DNA from: a bacterium
Lineage (GTDB): Bacteria; Myxococcota_A; Bradymonadia; UBA7976; UBA1532
NCBI GenBank assembly: GCA_030427205.1
Contig: JAUHXC010000013.1
Span: 1-64,000 of the forward strand
Direction of reading: 5' to 3'
DNA length: 64,000 nucleotides
Shown here: positions 9,434 to 17,451 of the stretch, in pieces
Layout of the letters: every line of letters begins with the position of its first letter
How positions within the stretch are numbered: the first letter of the stretch is position 1
Made by a program: the position numbers and the translations under genes
Notes under the pieces: generated by a model
What the model was told of the DNA's origin: nothing
Database searches by the model: none
Seen by the model: the letters and a program-made list of their open reading frames with translations, nothing else

Positions 9434-10384
9434 TCAGGGGCTCAGGGCGAAGCAGTAGATGCCGCCATAGCCGCCGCTGCAGCCGATGCAGGTGCCCGAT
9501 CCCGGGCCGTCCTGCACGAGGTTGACGCCGGGAGAGCAGCCGCGCAGCGGGTGGTCGGAGAGCCAGTGCGCGCCGCCTCGGCCGCCGCCGGGTCGGCCCG
9601 GTCGGCCGCCGCCGCCCATGCGCGGCCACGAGTGACCGCACATCAAGCGCTCGGGGAAGACATCGTCGGCGGCGCTGGTCCAGTTGTGGCAGGTATCGGC
9701 GGGGTTGTTGGTCGCCAGCCGCCCGTCCTGATCGGAGCCGGTAGGGATGTCGTGGGAGTCGCCGAGCACCGACAGCGGCACGCCGTATTCGTCGGGCAGG
9801 TCGTTGATGGTCTGCGCGTCGCCCTGAGGCCGGTCGTCGGCGAGCAGGCCCTCGATGTTCTCGGAGACCAGGCGCCCGTTCGCGTCGTACCACGGGCCCT
9901 CGCCGATGCGCTCGATGGCGTGGATCGGCTGGCCATCGGGGCCTTCGGTCACCGAGAGGAAGGCGCGCCATGTCTTGTGACCGACGCCGACCTCTTCGGC
10001 GATGGTCTGGCAGATGCCGTCGGCGCCCTCGATGCCGCCCAGATCACCGCCGAAGCCGTCGGGGCTGCCCGAGAGCCGCTGCATGGCTTCGAGGCTGGTG
10101 ACGAAGAAGCTGAAAGGCTCGTCGCCGGGCGGCGCCGCATCGGGGGTGGCATCCGCCGCCGCGTCGACCACGAGGGTTGCGTCGGGCGGGGTTGTGTCGG
10201 GCAGGGTTGCGTCGGACCCCGTGGCGTCGGGATCCGGCATGAGGGCGACATCCTCGACGATTTCGGCGTCGATCGGCGCGTCGTTGCCGGCGTCGTCCCC
10301 GCCATCGCCGCCGTCGCCGTCGCCGGTGCACGCGCCCGCCAGCAGTATCAGGGCGAGCGTCGATACGATTCGAAGCGCAGACAT
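9434..10384 (-). CDS. Lipoprotein with endostatin/DUF1554-like domain (paralogue A)
   Basis: 316 aa, start at 10384 with GGGAG 8 nt upstream. Lipobox LLAGAC, then an acidic Asp/Ala/Thr/Pro linker to about residue 100. The C-terminal about 210 aa resembles the DUF1554 / collagen NC10-endostatin-like fold of leptospiral and myxobacterial surface proteins: FFVTS start, GGDLGGIEGADGIC, NWTSAADD, a Cys-rich CIGCSGGYGG and terminal YCFAL. Likely tethered to the outer membrane and ligand-binding, but the ligand is unknown. It is nearly identical in domain sequence to the neighbour at 10414-11490, from which it is separated by 29 nt in the same direction: a tandem duplication. GC-rich Gly/Arg insertion GGGGRPGRPGGGRGG distinguishes this copy. 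Confidence 0.75.
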   Translation of the reverse strand: MSALRIVSTLALILLAGACTGDGDGGDGGDDAGNDAPIDAEIVEDVALMPDPDATGSDATLPDTTPPDATLVVDAAADATPDAAPPGDEPFSFFVTSLEAMQRLSGSPDGFGGDLGGIEGADGICQTIAEEVGVGHKTWRAFLSVTEGPDGQPIHAIERIGEGPWYDANGRLVSENIEGLLADDRPQGDAQTINDLPDEYGVPLSVLGDSHDIPTGSDQDGRLATNNPADTCHNWTSAADDVFPERLMCGHSWPRMGGGGRPGRPGGGRGGAHWLSDHPLRGCSPGVNLVQDGPGSGTCIGCSGGYGGIYCFALSP

Positions 10385-10413
10385 GGTGGTCTCCCGGGTG
10401 GTGGCGGTGCCGA

Positions 10414-11490
10414 TCAGGGTTCGAGGGCGAAGCAGTACAGGGCGCCGTAGCCGCCGCTGCAGCCGATGCAGACGCCCTCGCCGGCGCCGTTCTGGATCAG
10501 GTTGACCCCCGGCGCGCAGCCGCGCAACTGGTGATCCGACAGCCAGTGCGCGCCGTTGCGGGCGGGCCGGCCGCCGGGCCCCATGCGCGGGAACGAGTGC
10601 CCGCAGATCAGGTTGCGCGGGAAGACGTCCGCGGCGGCGCTGGTCCAGTCGAAGCAGGTGTCGCGCGGGTCGTCGCTGGCCAGCCGGCCTTCGCGGTTCG
10701 ACGCGGTGACCACGTCGTGGGAGTCGCCGAGCGCCGACAGCGGCACGCCGTATTCGTCGGGCAGGTCGTTGATGGTCTGCGGGTCGCCTTGGGGCCGATC
10801 GTCGGCGAGCAGGCCGGCGATGTTCTCCGAGACGAGGCGCCCGTTGGCGTCGTACCACGGGCCCTCGCCGATGCGCTCGATGGCGTGCACCGGGTCGCCG
10901 TCGGGTCCCTCGACCGCCGAGAGGAAGGCCCGCCACTCCTTGTGGCCCTGGCCGATGTCCTGGGCGATGGCCTGGCAGATGCGGTCGGCGCCGAGGATGC
11001 CGCCGAAGTTGCCGCCGAAGCCGTCGCGGCTGCCCGAGAGCCGTTGCATGGCTTCGAGGCTGGTGACGAAGAAGCTGAACGGTTCGGGGTCGGGCTCTGG
11101 CTCCGGGTCGGGCTCCGGCTCTGGATTCGGCTCGGGTTCGGGTTCGGGTTCGGGGTTTGGCTCGGGCTCGGGGTTTGGCTCGGGGTTGGGTTCGGGCTCG
11201 GGGTTGGGTTCGGGCTCGGGGTTGGGCTCGGGCTCGGGGTTGGGTTCGGGCTCGGGCTCGGGCTCGGGGTTGGGTTCGGGGTCTGGATTGGGCTCGGGGT
11301 TGGGCTCGGGTTCGGGGTTTGGCTCGGGGTCGGGCTCCGGCTCCGGCTGGCCCTGCATCCCGTCCATGCCGGCGTCGACCGCGACGCCGCTGTCGTCGTC
11401 GCTCGGGCTCGTCTCCTGCTCGCACCCGATACCCACGCTCAGCGCCAGGGCGAGCACCGCCAGCAGCCGCGTCTCACGCATCGAAGTCAT
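10414..11490 (-). CDS. Lipoprotein with endostatin/DUF1554-like domain (paralogue B) and long PEPEPN repeat
   Basis: 358 aa, start 11490 with GGGAG 7 nt upstream; an ATG three codons later is also possible. Lipobox LSVGIGC (Cys near residue 23). A linker of alternating Pro-Glu/Pro-Asn dipeptides spans about residues 50-135. The C-terminal domain matches the downstream paralogue almost throughout (FFVTSLEAMQRLSG, LGADRICQAIA, FDWTSAAADVFPRN, CIGCSGGYG, YCFALEP). The rigid linker probably projects the domain from the cell surface. The two copies differ mainly in linker type (Asp/Ala/Thr-rich versus Pro-Glu), indicating duplication followed by linker replacement. Likely cotranscribed with the copy ending at 9434. 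Confidence 0.75.
   Translation of the reverse strand: MTSMRETRLLAVLALALSVGIGCEQETSPSDDDSGVAVDAGMDGMQGQPEPEPDPEPNPEPEPNPEPNPDPEPNPEPEPEPEPNPEPEPNPEPEPNPEPEPNPEPNPEPEPNPEPEPEPEPNPEPEPDPEPEPDPEPFSFFVTSLEAMQRLSGSRDGFGGNFGGILGADRICQAIAQDIGQGHKEWRAFLSAVEGPDGDPVHAIERIGEGPWYDANGRLVSENIAGLLADDRPQGDPQTINDLPDEYGVPLSALGDSHDVVTASNREGRLASDDPRDTCFDWTSAAADVFPRNLICGHSFPRMGPGGRPARNGAHWLSDHQLRGCAPGVNLIQNGAGEGVCIGCSGGYGALYCFALEP
11090..11345. repeat. Imperfect 6/12-bp tandem repeats coding for PEPEPN linker
   Basis: About 250 bp of ggctcggg / ggttcggg units with synonymous variation encode the Pro-Glu linker of the minus-strand lipoprotein at 10414-11490. The strand asymmetry (G/T on plus, C/A on minus) and low complexity make it slippage-prone. 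Confidence 0.75.
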
Positions 11491-11536
11491 CGCACATCTC
11501 CCTCTCGCCTGCCTGCGCAGGCCCTCCGGTCGCGGA

Positions 11537-12619
11537 TCATCCGCAGGTCAGGTCCAGTCGACAGGTCTGGCCCTCGGGGCAGTCTTCGTCGAAGCTGCAC
11601 GACACCAGCCCCTCGATCTCGACGTCGAGCACCGTGGTCGACTCGACCTTCAGCTCGATGCAGCCCAGCGGCAGGTCCGTCCGGTCGACGGTGCGCCGGG
11701 TCAAGGCCACCGAGGGGAAGCCCGAGGCGCCCAGTGACAGCAGGCGGTCGACGAGCGCCGCGGGGATGGCGAACTCGCCGTCGTCGTCGGTGATGCACTC
11801 GATACGGGCCGGCGTGCCGCCGTGGTTGGCGATGTTCAGCTCGATGTGCATCTGCCCGGGGCCCTCGGTCATCGGCGCCGTCCAGCGCAGCTGCGCGTCC
11901 TGCCCCTCGTCGAGCGGCAGCGTCTGGCCTTCGACCTCGAGCGGCGCGATGCCTTCGCCGCGCAGCGCAAAGGCCGGGATGTCGACGCCGTCGTCGCCGC
12001 CGGCGATGCCGGCCCCCATCAGCGCGATCGCGTCACCCTCGGCGAAGCCCGGGTGGGGCAGGTCGCCGCGGAAGGTATAGAAGTACACCGGCGCCCGGCC
12101 CTCCATCTCGACCGCGGCGGCGAGCCCGTCGACGGTGACCGGCCCCACGTCGACGTTGCCCGGCTGTGCGATGCAGCCGTCGGGCCCGCAGGTCTCGCCG
12201 ACGCCGCAGCCCGGCTCGCAGAAGAGGCTCGGCGGTCGCAGCAGGCGGCACTCGCCCTCGGCCAGATCGACGACCGGCACGTCGAGCGGCACCACGCCGT
12301 CGGCGACCTGGCCCTGCACCGAGGTGAAGCCGTCGCGCAGGGCGATCTCGAAGCCGCCGACGCGGGCCTCGTCTGCACAGGGGGTCGACGCCCACGCCGG
12401 CTCGGGTTCGGGCGCCATGTCGCCGGTCGGCCCGCTGTCTGCGGTCGGCGCCATGTCGGCCGCGGGGCCCATATCGCCTGTCGGATCGGTATCGGCCGGC
12501 GCGACGTCGGCCGCGGGATCGACGTCGGCGGTCACGTCGGGGTCGGTCTCGCCCGGCTCGTCGTCGCAGCCGCTGCATACGAGCGCCGCGAGCAGCGCCA
12601 TCACGATCGTCGTCTTCAT
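11537..12619 (-). CDS. Lipoprotein of unknown function, coupled to dikinase-like gene
   Basis: 360 aa. Its ATG overlaps the TGA of the upstream gene (ATGA, 12616-12619), so translation is coupled. Lipobox VCSGC (Cys about 18), then an Asp/Ala/Pro/Thr linker with repeated TGDMGPAADMAP-type units to about residue 65. The mature part has Cys-rich turns (CEPGCGVGETCGPDGC and a final CSFDEDCPEGQTCRLDLTCG-like motif at the C-terminus) and a middle beta-rich segment that I do not recognise. The C-terminal Cys knot is a motif common in myxobacterial surface lipoproteins. Co-expression with the dikinase-like lipoprotein suggests a joint role at the envelope; function unknown. Confidence 0.7.
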   Translation of the reverse strand: MKTTIVMALLAALVCSGCDDEPGETDPDVTADVDPAADVAPADTDPTGDMGPAADMAPTADSGPTGDMAPEPEPAWASTPCADEARVGGFEIALRDGFTSVQGQVADGVVPLDVPVVDLAEGECRLLRPPSLFCEPGCGVGETCGPDGCIAQPGNVDVGPVTVDGLAAAVEMEGRAPVYFYTFRGDLPHPGFAEGDAIALMGAGIAGGDDGVDIPAFALRGEGIAPLEVEGQTLPLDEGQDAQLRWTAPMTEGPGQMHIELNIANHGGTPARIECITDDDGEFAIPAALVDRLLSLGASGFPSVALTRRTVDRTDLPLGCIELKVESTTVLDVEIEGLVSCSFDEDCPEGQTCRLDLTCG

Positions 12620-14769
12620 CGGTAAGGCCTCGCCTGCTTGACCCACAGCTCGGGCTCTTCGCCCCAGGGGCCGTCGAACTTGAACTCGACGTCCATCGCC
12701 CACCACGTGTAGTCGTCGTCCGGCCCGGGGGTATACGCCGGGCTGAAGAAGCGGTGGATGGCGTCGAGCGCCTGGCCGAGCGCAAACGCCTGCGCCGGTG
12801 AGATCACGCTCTCGCCGGCCAGCACCAGGTTCGAGCGCGAGATGTAGCTGATCGGCTGGTCGGGGCGGTCGAAATAATAGAGGAAGGTCTCGGTGCTCAC
12901 CCCCGGCGGCGGCTGCACGACCGAGACCTCGCCCACCTGGACGTTGACGTAGAACGCCGGCTCGAGGCCGCTCTGATCGAAGGGGTTGGCGCTGAGCGCG
13001 ACGCCGTTGGCCTGCTCGTCGGGGAAGGAGCGGTGCACGAGCAACGCCATGCCGACCGCGCTGTGATCGATGCCGCGGAAGCTGCGCTCTTCGAAGGCCC
13101 GGAACGTCCACACGCTGGCCCAGACCCGCCTGACCGCCTCGTCGACCGGGTCGTCGGGGTCGTCGGGATCGCCGCTCTTGCTGGTGTAGAGCCCCGCGCC
13201 GGTGAACCCGTCGAGGTCTTCGGCGTTGGTGCTCGATCGGAACCGCATGCGGGTGCCGGGGAAGTCGGTGCGCAGCTTGCGGATGAGCGTGCCTTCGAAG
13301 GCCGGATCGAGCGGCGCGGCCTCCATGCGCGCCCGCAGCGCCTCGAGCTGCGCGTCGCGCACCGCCGGGTCGTCGGCGAAGTCGGGATCGGCCAGCATCG
13401 CCTCGACCTCAGCGTCGAAGCCATGCTGCGTCATGAAGTCGAAGTAGTGGCGCACCGGCACCGCGAAGGCCCGCGGCACGGGCACGCCCGGCACGTGGCT
13501 CAAGGCGCCGTAGTGGGCCGCCTTACCGCCGAACGCGCGGGTGGCGGTCTTGATCGCGTCGAAGAGCGCTTCGGCCTCGAGGTCGACGGTCTCGCCGATG
13601 TCGCGCAGGTCGATGACGTCGAGATCGATCGCGGGCACCTGCACCGTCTCGGGGCGGTTCTCGGCCCACCAGTCGTCGGCGGTGGCCTGATCGACCGCTT
13701 CGAGGGTGTAGTCGAGGTTGCCGACCCGCAGCCGGACCCACTGCCCGTCGAGCGCGCGCAGCGCCGGGTCTTCGAACGCGCCGCGCAGGGCCATATTGGG
13801 CGTGCCCCGGTTCTTGGAGAGCACGTTGACGTGCGACAGCGGCGTCTGGAAGGCCTCGGTGATGATGCCCATGACCACCGAGATGTCGTTGGGCACCTGA
13901 TCGAGCACGACGATATCGCGGAAGCCGACATAGGCCCCCTGTTCGAGCTCGGCGGCGCTCACGAAGCGCAGCCGGCCGTAGCTCTCGGCGATGTTGAGCG
14001 GCTGGTAGTCGATGCCTTCGAAGAGCGCGTCGGTGGTCACCCGCGGCACGTCGTCGGGCAGGGCCTCGGCGGCGGCGGAGACCGCCAGCGACGTCGGGTG
14101 GAAGGCCAGCCGGTCGCCGAACCACGCGCTCTCCGCGATACGGCGGAAGGCGGTCTCGATCATCGGCCCGTCGGCTTGATCGTAGGGCGCGATCTCGTAG
14201 GCGTAGACGTCGGGGCCCTCGTAGTGCACCACCGTGCCGAGCAGGAAGCGCCGGGTGGGCGAGGTGTATTCGGTGCCGTTGAAGCGGGCGAGCATCGGCA
14301 CCACCGGCAGCCCGTTGCCCGACAGCCGAGCGGACGCGTAGTCGTAGTGGATCGGGTACTGATCGGCGTTGATGAAGTGCAGGGCGTCGAAGTCGACCCG
14401 ATCGACGAGGGTCTTGACCGCGCGGGCGCCGGGCAGCGTCGAGTCCAGAGGCGCCGACGCCAGCAGATCGAAGTCGGCGCGGCAGCCCAGCTCGGCCATG
14501 GCCGGCGGCGGCGGCTCGCCCTCGCCGTGCAGGCAGCGCCACTCTCGCGGGCGCGGGTCGCCGTCGGGTTCGGGCATCGCGTCGGGCGCCGCGTCTGCCC
14601 TCCCACCGGCGTCCGCCACGTCGCCGTCGGGCATCGGCTGAGCGTCGGTCATTGCAGCGTCGGCCGTGACCGCATCGGGGCCCGCGTCGGCGGCGGTCTC
14701 GCCATCGCAGCCCGTCGCGCTCGACAGCGCGTACGCGGCCATCACGAGGCGCAGCAGGGGACGGGTCAT
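12616..14769 (-). CDS. Exported PEP-utiliser / PPDK_N-type dikinase-like lipoprotein
   Basis: 717 aa. Start at 14769 has GAGGTG 5 nt upstream and gives a lipoprotein signal (LSSATGC, Cys21). An Asp/Ala/Pro linker runs to about 75. A phosphohistidine (PEP-utilising) domain lies at about 280-350 with the signature PLSHVNVLSKNRGTPNM (His313). A PPDK_N ATP-grasp-like domain follows, about 405-715 (AFGGKAAHYGAL, RFRSSTNAEDLDGF, final VKQARPYR). The order His domain then ATP-binding domain is that of glucan water dikinases, opposite to PEP synthase. All known relatives use ATP or PEP in the cytoplasm, so the lipoprotein signal is odd. Proximity to three amylases suggests, but does not prove, a glucan-related role. 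Operon with 11537-12619. Confidence 0.75.
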   Translation of the reverse strand: MTRPLLRLVMAAYALSSATGCDGETAADAGPDAVTADAAMTDAQPMPDGDVADAGGRADAAPDAMPEPDGDPRPREWRCLHGEGEPPPPAMAELGCRADFDLLASAPLDSTLPGARAVKTLVDRVDFDALHFINADQYPIHYDYASARLSGNGLPVVPMLARFNGTEYTSPTRRFLLGTVVHYEGPDVYAYEIAPYDQADGPMIETAFRRIAESAWFGDRLAFHPTSLAVSAAAEALPDDVPRVTTDALFEGIDYQPLNIAESYGRLRFVSAAELEQGAYVGFRDIVVLDQVPNDISVVMGIITEAFQTPLSHVNVLSKNRGTPNMALRGAFEDPALRALDGQWVRLRVGNLDYTLEAVDQATADDWWAENRPETVQVPAIDLDVIDLRDIGETVDLEAEALFDAIKTATRAFGGKAAHYGALSHVPGVPVPRAFAVPVRHYFDFMTQHGFDAEVEAMLADPDFADDPAVRDAQLEALRARMEAAPLDPAFEGTLIRKLRTDFPGTRMRFRSSTNAEDLDGFTGAGLYTSKSGDPDDPDDPVDEAVRRVWASVWTFRAFEERSFRGIDHSAVGMALLVHRSFPDEQANGVALSANPFDQSGLEPAFYVNVQVGEVSVVQPPPGVSTETFLYYFDRPDQPISYISRSNLVLAGESVISPAQAFALGQALDAIHRFFSPAYTPGPDDDYTWWAMDVEFKFDGPWGEEPELWVKQARPYR

Positions 14770-14889
14770 ATTCACCTCGGTGTCACGCGAACGGCACGCA
14801 AGAAGATGCACGCGAAAAGCAAGAGTCGGGCCGCATCGCCCGCCGCGCGGCGCGGCGCTCGGCGGCGTGCTCGGCGGCGCGTACACGTC

Positions 14890-14940
14890 AAGCCAGGCTG
14901 ACACTGTCGCGCTGGCTTGTCACCTCGTCGAGCCACGAGG
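14890..14940. promoter_or_regulatory. Two inverted repeats in divergent intergenic region
   Basis: Between the dikinase-like gene (minus) and the HAD phosphatase (plus) are two perfect inverted repeats: AAGCCAG/CTGGCTT at 14890-14896 and 14912-14918, and CCTCGT/ACGAGG at 14923-14928 and 14935-14940. They may be operators or RNA hairpins. No T-run follows either. Evidence is symmetry only. Confidence 0.3.
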
Positions 14941-15004
14941 ATATCGACGGGCGACCGGCCCGTGCAGTAGGGTCCCAGCGTGGCGATTCGATCGGGGGAG
15001 AGCC

Positions 15005-15724
15005 ATGGCTGGGCCCATTCGCGGCGTGCTCTTCGATAAAGACGGCACCCTCATCGATTTTCAGCAGAGCTGGGGCCCGGTGATGGGTCTGGTGGCCGAT
15101 GAACTCGCCCGCGGCAACGGCGATCTGGCCGAGAAGCTGCTGCATGTCGGCGGGCACGATCCGGTCTCGGGGCGGACGGCGCCGGGCTCGCTGTTGGCGG
15201 CGGGCACGGCGGTCGAGATCGCCGAAGCGTGGGCGCCGCTCGTCGGGACCGAGGACATCACCGCGCTCGCCGCGGCGGTCGACGCGGGTTTCCGGCGCCA
15301 CGGCCCGGACTATGCGGTGCCCGTGCCGTTGCTGCGGGAGACCCTCGATATCCTCGAGAACCGCGGTTTGCGGTTGGGTGTGGCCACCAGCGACTGTGAA
15401 GGCGCCGCCCGCGACGGGCTCGAGCGTCTGGGGCTCATCACCCTCTTCGACTTCATCTGCGGCTACGACACCGGTCATGGGGTCAAGCCGGGCCCGGGCA
15501 TGGTCATCGGCTTCTGTACGACGGTGGGGCTCGATCCGACCGCGGTCGCCGTGGTCGGCGACAATACCCACGACCTCGAGATGGCCCGCGCCGCCGGCGC
15601 CGGGCTGCGGGTCGGCGTGCTCACCGGGACCGGCCGGCGCGCTGAACTCGAGCCGCTTGCGGACGTGATCCTGCCGGGCATCGCGGCGCTACCGGCGGTG
15701 CTCGAAGGCTGGACCGGGCGCTGA
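15005..15724 (+). CDS. HAD-superfamily hydrolase (phosphoglycolate phosphatase-like)
   Basis: 239-aa cytoplasmic phosphatase. Start at 15005 is supported by GGGGAG just upstream and by the motif LFDKDGTLID beginning about residue 9 (motif I DxDGT). Motif II Thr lies in GVATSDCEG, the motif III Lys in GVKPGPGM, and motif IV in VVGDNTHDLEMARAAG. The alpha-helical cap between motifs I and II fits Gph/NagD-like HAD-IA enzymes, which release phosphate from small phosphate esters. Substrate not determinable. Monocistronic, convergent to the anti-sigma gene. Confidence 0.85.
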   Translation: MAGPIRGVLFDKDGTLIDFQQSWGPVMGLVADELARGNGDLAEKLLHVGGHDPVSGRTAPGSLLAAGTAVEIAEAWAPLVGTEDITALAAAVDAGFRRHGPDYAVPVPLLRETLDILENRGLRLGVATSDCEGAARDGLERLGLITLFDFICGYDTGHGVKPGPGMVIGFCTTVGLDPTAVAVVGDNTHDLEMARAAGAGLRVGVLTGTGRRAELEPLADVILPGIAALPAVLEGWTGR

Positions 15725-15812
15725 TAGCGCGCCCGAAGCCGGGCAGCGGCGGGGCGTTTGCGGGAAGACGAATGAACGAGGGGGAGGGGAGGCCGACGGC
15801 GATCCGACAGGG

Positions 15813-16595
15813 TCAGTGCGTCTTGCCGATGAGCTCCAGCATGCGCTGCTGCGGCAGGTCCGAGGTGAAGGCGTACGCCAGGGGGCCGCGCTGGAAGAGC
15901 GCCACCCGCACCCCGCGATCGTCGTGCAGGTAGACCGACTTGCCGTCGACCTTGGTCATCGGCGCGTCGATCTCGAGGCCCGTCCCGTCGAAGACGAGCA
16001 CCGTCAGCTTGTGGCGGCCGACGCCGTAGACCAGATAGGCCGCCTGCCGGCTCTCTTCACCCGGTCGCTGCACCTGGCTCAAGCGGCCGCCGAGCAGCAC
16101 GACCCGCTCGTCGTCGAAGCGCGGCGCGGTCATGTCGAAGGGCACCTTGCCCTCGAACCAGCGCTCGACCTCCTGATCGATGGGCGAGGGCATCTCGACC
16201 GGCAGCGGCCGCACGTGCTGATCGACCGCTTCGGCCATGACCGTCGGCTTGAAGCCGGTCAGCGGCGTGACCATCAGCAGCACCGCGCCCATCGCGGCCA
16301 GGGTCGACAGCGGGGCGGCGACGCGACGCGCCGCGCGGCGGATGCGGGCCGGGCGCTCGGCCGCCCGCAGGCGGGTGCACAGCCGATCGCGCGCCGCCGG
16401 CGGCATCCGGCTCGGGCGCTTGAGAGCCGGGCGCAGCGCGCCCTGCATCCAGGCTTGTTGCTCGAAATGGCGCCGGCAGTCGCCGCAGACCGTCAGATGG
16501 CGGTCGAAGGCCGTCCGCTCGGTCTCGTCGAACTCCCCGTCGAGGTAGGGATCGATGAACTGGCGAAAATCGGCACAGTCGATGTCTCGCTGCAT
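15813..16595 (-). CDS. Anti-sigma factor with zinc-binding ZAS domain and one TM helix
   Basis: 260 aa. The N-terminus carries the zf-HC2 anti-sigma signature H-x3-C-x2-C (HLTVCGDC, about residues 33-40). A single membrane helix lies at about 93-112 (PLSTLAAMGAVLLMVTPL), followed by a periplasmic domain of about 145 aa. Start ATG overlaps the sigma factor stop codon (TGATG at 16593-16597), so the pair is translationally coupled. By analogy with RsrA/RskA-type proteins it should bind and hold the sigma factor until a signal releases it. The periplasmic part (VYGVGRHKLTVLVFDG) resembles regulators such as MucB-like folds only faintly; the signal is unknown. Confidence 0.85.
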   Translation of the reverse strand: MQRDIDCADFRQFIDPYLDGEFDETERTAFDRHLTVCGDCRRHFEQQAWMQGALRPALKRPSRMPPAARDRLCTRLRAAERPARIRRAARRVAAPLSTLAAMGAVLLMVTPLTGFKPTVMAEAVDQHVRPLPVEMPSPIDQEVERWFEGKVPFDMTAPRFDDERVVLLGGRLSQVQRPGEESRQAAYLVYGVGRHKLTVLVFDGTGLEIDAPMTKVDGKSVYLHDDRGVRVALFQRGPLAYAFTSDLPQQRMLELIGKTH

Positions 16596-17254
16596 CAGCT
16601 CGCCTTCTTCTTGCGGCGCCGGAAGAGATCGAGATCGGCGACGTTGTCGGCGTCGACGCCTTGCGGCGGGTGGATGACACCCCGCTCGACCGCATACTTG
16701 AACAAGTTGACCTGCAGCTGCTTGCGCGCGCGGTGCAGCCGGCTCATCACCGTGCCGACCGGGCAGTCGAGCACCTCGGCGATCTCTTTGTAGGAGAGGT
16801 CGTGCATGTCGGCGAGCAGCACCGTCATGCGGAACTCGAAGGGCAGGTCGTCGAGCGCCCGCATCACCTCGTCGCCGAGCAGATGCTTGAGGAACTCGTC
16901 GCGGGTCTCGGGGGGCAGCCAGGTGGGCTCTTCGGCCGCCGCGCGCTGGATGAACTCGTCATCGGGGCGGTCGTCGATGACCTTCTGCTCGGTCTGCCGC
17001 TTTCTGTATTTGTTGATGAAGATGTTGGTCTGGATGCGGAACAACCAGGCCTTGATGTTCGTGCCCTGCTGAAATTTGTGCCAGAAGCGGTAGGCCCGCA
17101 GCAGGGTCTCCTGCACCAGATCTTCGGCCTGGGTCGGGTCCCGGGTCATGCGCAGCGCCGCCCCGTAGAGGGCGTCGGCTTGTGGCATGGCCACTTCTTC
17201 GAATTCGACGTGATCCGGCTTCTTGCTGCCGCGGCCGAAGAGTCGGTTGAACAT
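16595..17254 (-). CDS. ECF RNA polymerase sigma factor
   Basis: 219 aa. ATG at 17254 (GGGGA 6 nt upstream) preferred to an upstream GTG at 17284. Sigma region 2 spans about 25-95 (LYGAALRMTRDPTQAEDLVQET, AWLFRIQTNIFINKYRKR) and region 4 about 125-185 (FRMTVLLADMHDLSYKEIAEVLDCPVGTVMSRLHRARKQL, seen in pieces). A basic Lys/Arg tail ends the protein. The group resembles RpoE-like ECF factors that work with ZAS anti-sigma factors. It directs RNA polymerase to stress or envelope promoters; targets unknown. First gene of the sigma/anti-sigma operon. An AT-rich patch at 17309-17340 probably holds the promoter. Confidence 0.9.
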   Translation of the reverse strand: MFNRLFGRGSKKPDHVEFEEVAMPQADALYGAALRMTRDPTQAEDLVQETLLRAYRFWHKFQQGTNIKAWLFRIQTNIFINKYRKRQTEQKVIDDRPDDEFIQRAAAEEPTWLPPETRDEFLKHLLGDEVMRALDDLPFEFRMTVLLADMHDLSYKEIAEVLDCPVGTVMSRLHRARKQLQVNLFKYAVERGVIHPPQGVDADNVADLDLFRRRKKKAS

Positions 17255-17451
17255 CGTGGATCCCCAGCGAAGATGGTGTGCCACCCGGTACGAACGGCCC
17301 CGGGTGGAAGATTCATTTCATCCGAGATTTTTTTCTGTCTCGAAGTCTGCCGCAGACGGTGGGGCCCGATCGACGGCCGTCAACCGCCGCCGGTGAATCT
17401 ACCCACTGACGCCCTGCCGCCGGGCGGGGGTCCGGTGGCAGGCGGTTCGGG

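Noticed and set aside
9434..11425. One 663-codon minus-strand frame joining both DUF1554-like genes
   Set aside because: The downstream copy starts at its own ATG with RBS and lipobox at 10384. The region upstream of it in this frame is the out-of-frame shadow of the other copy.
10500..11800. Plus-strand frames rich in GSGSG / LGVGFG opposite the PEPEPN linker
   Set aside because: They are translations of the tandem DNA repeat on the wrong strand, not silk- or elastin-like genes.
17309..17345. Run of seven T at 17320s as an intrinsic terminator
   Set aside because: The T-run is on the plus strand, where no gene ends; flanking genes are both minus. More likely part of the sigma-factor promoter.
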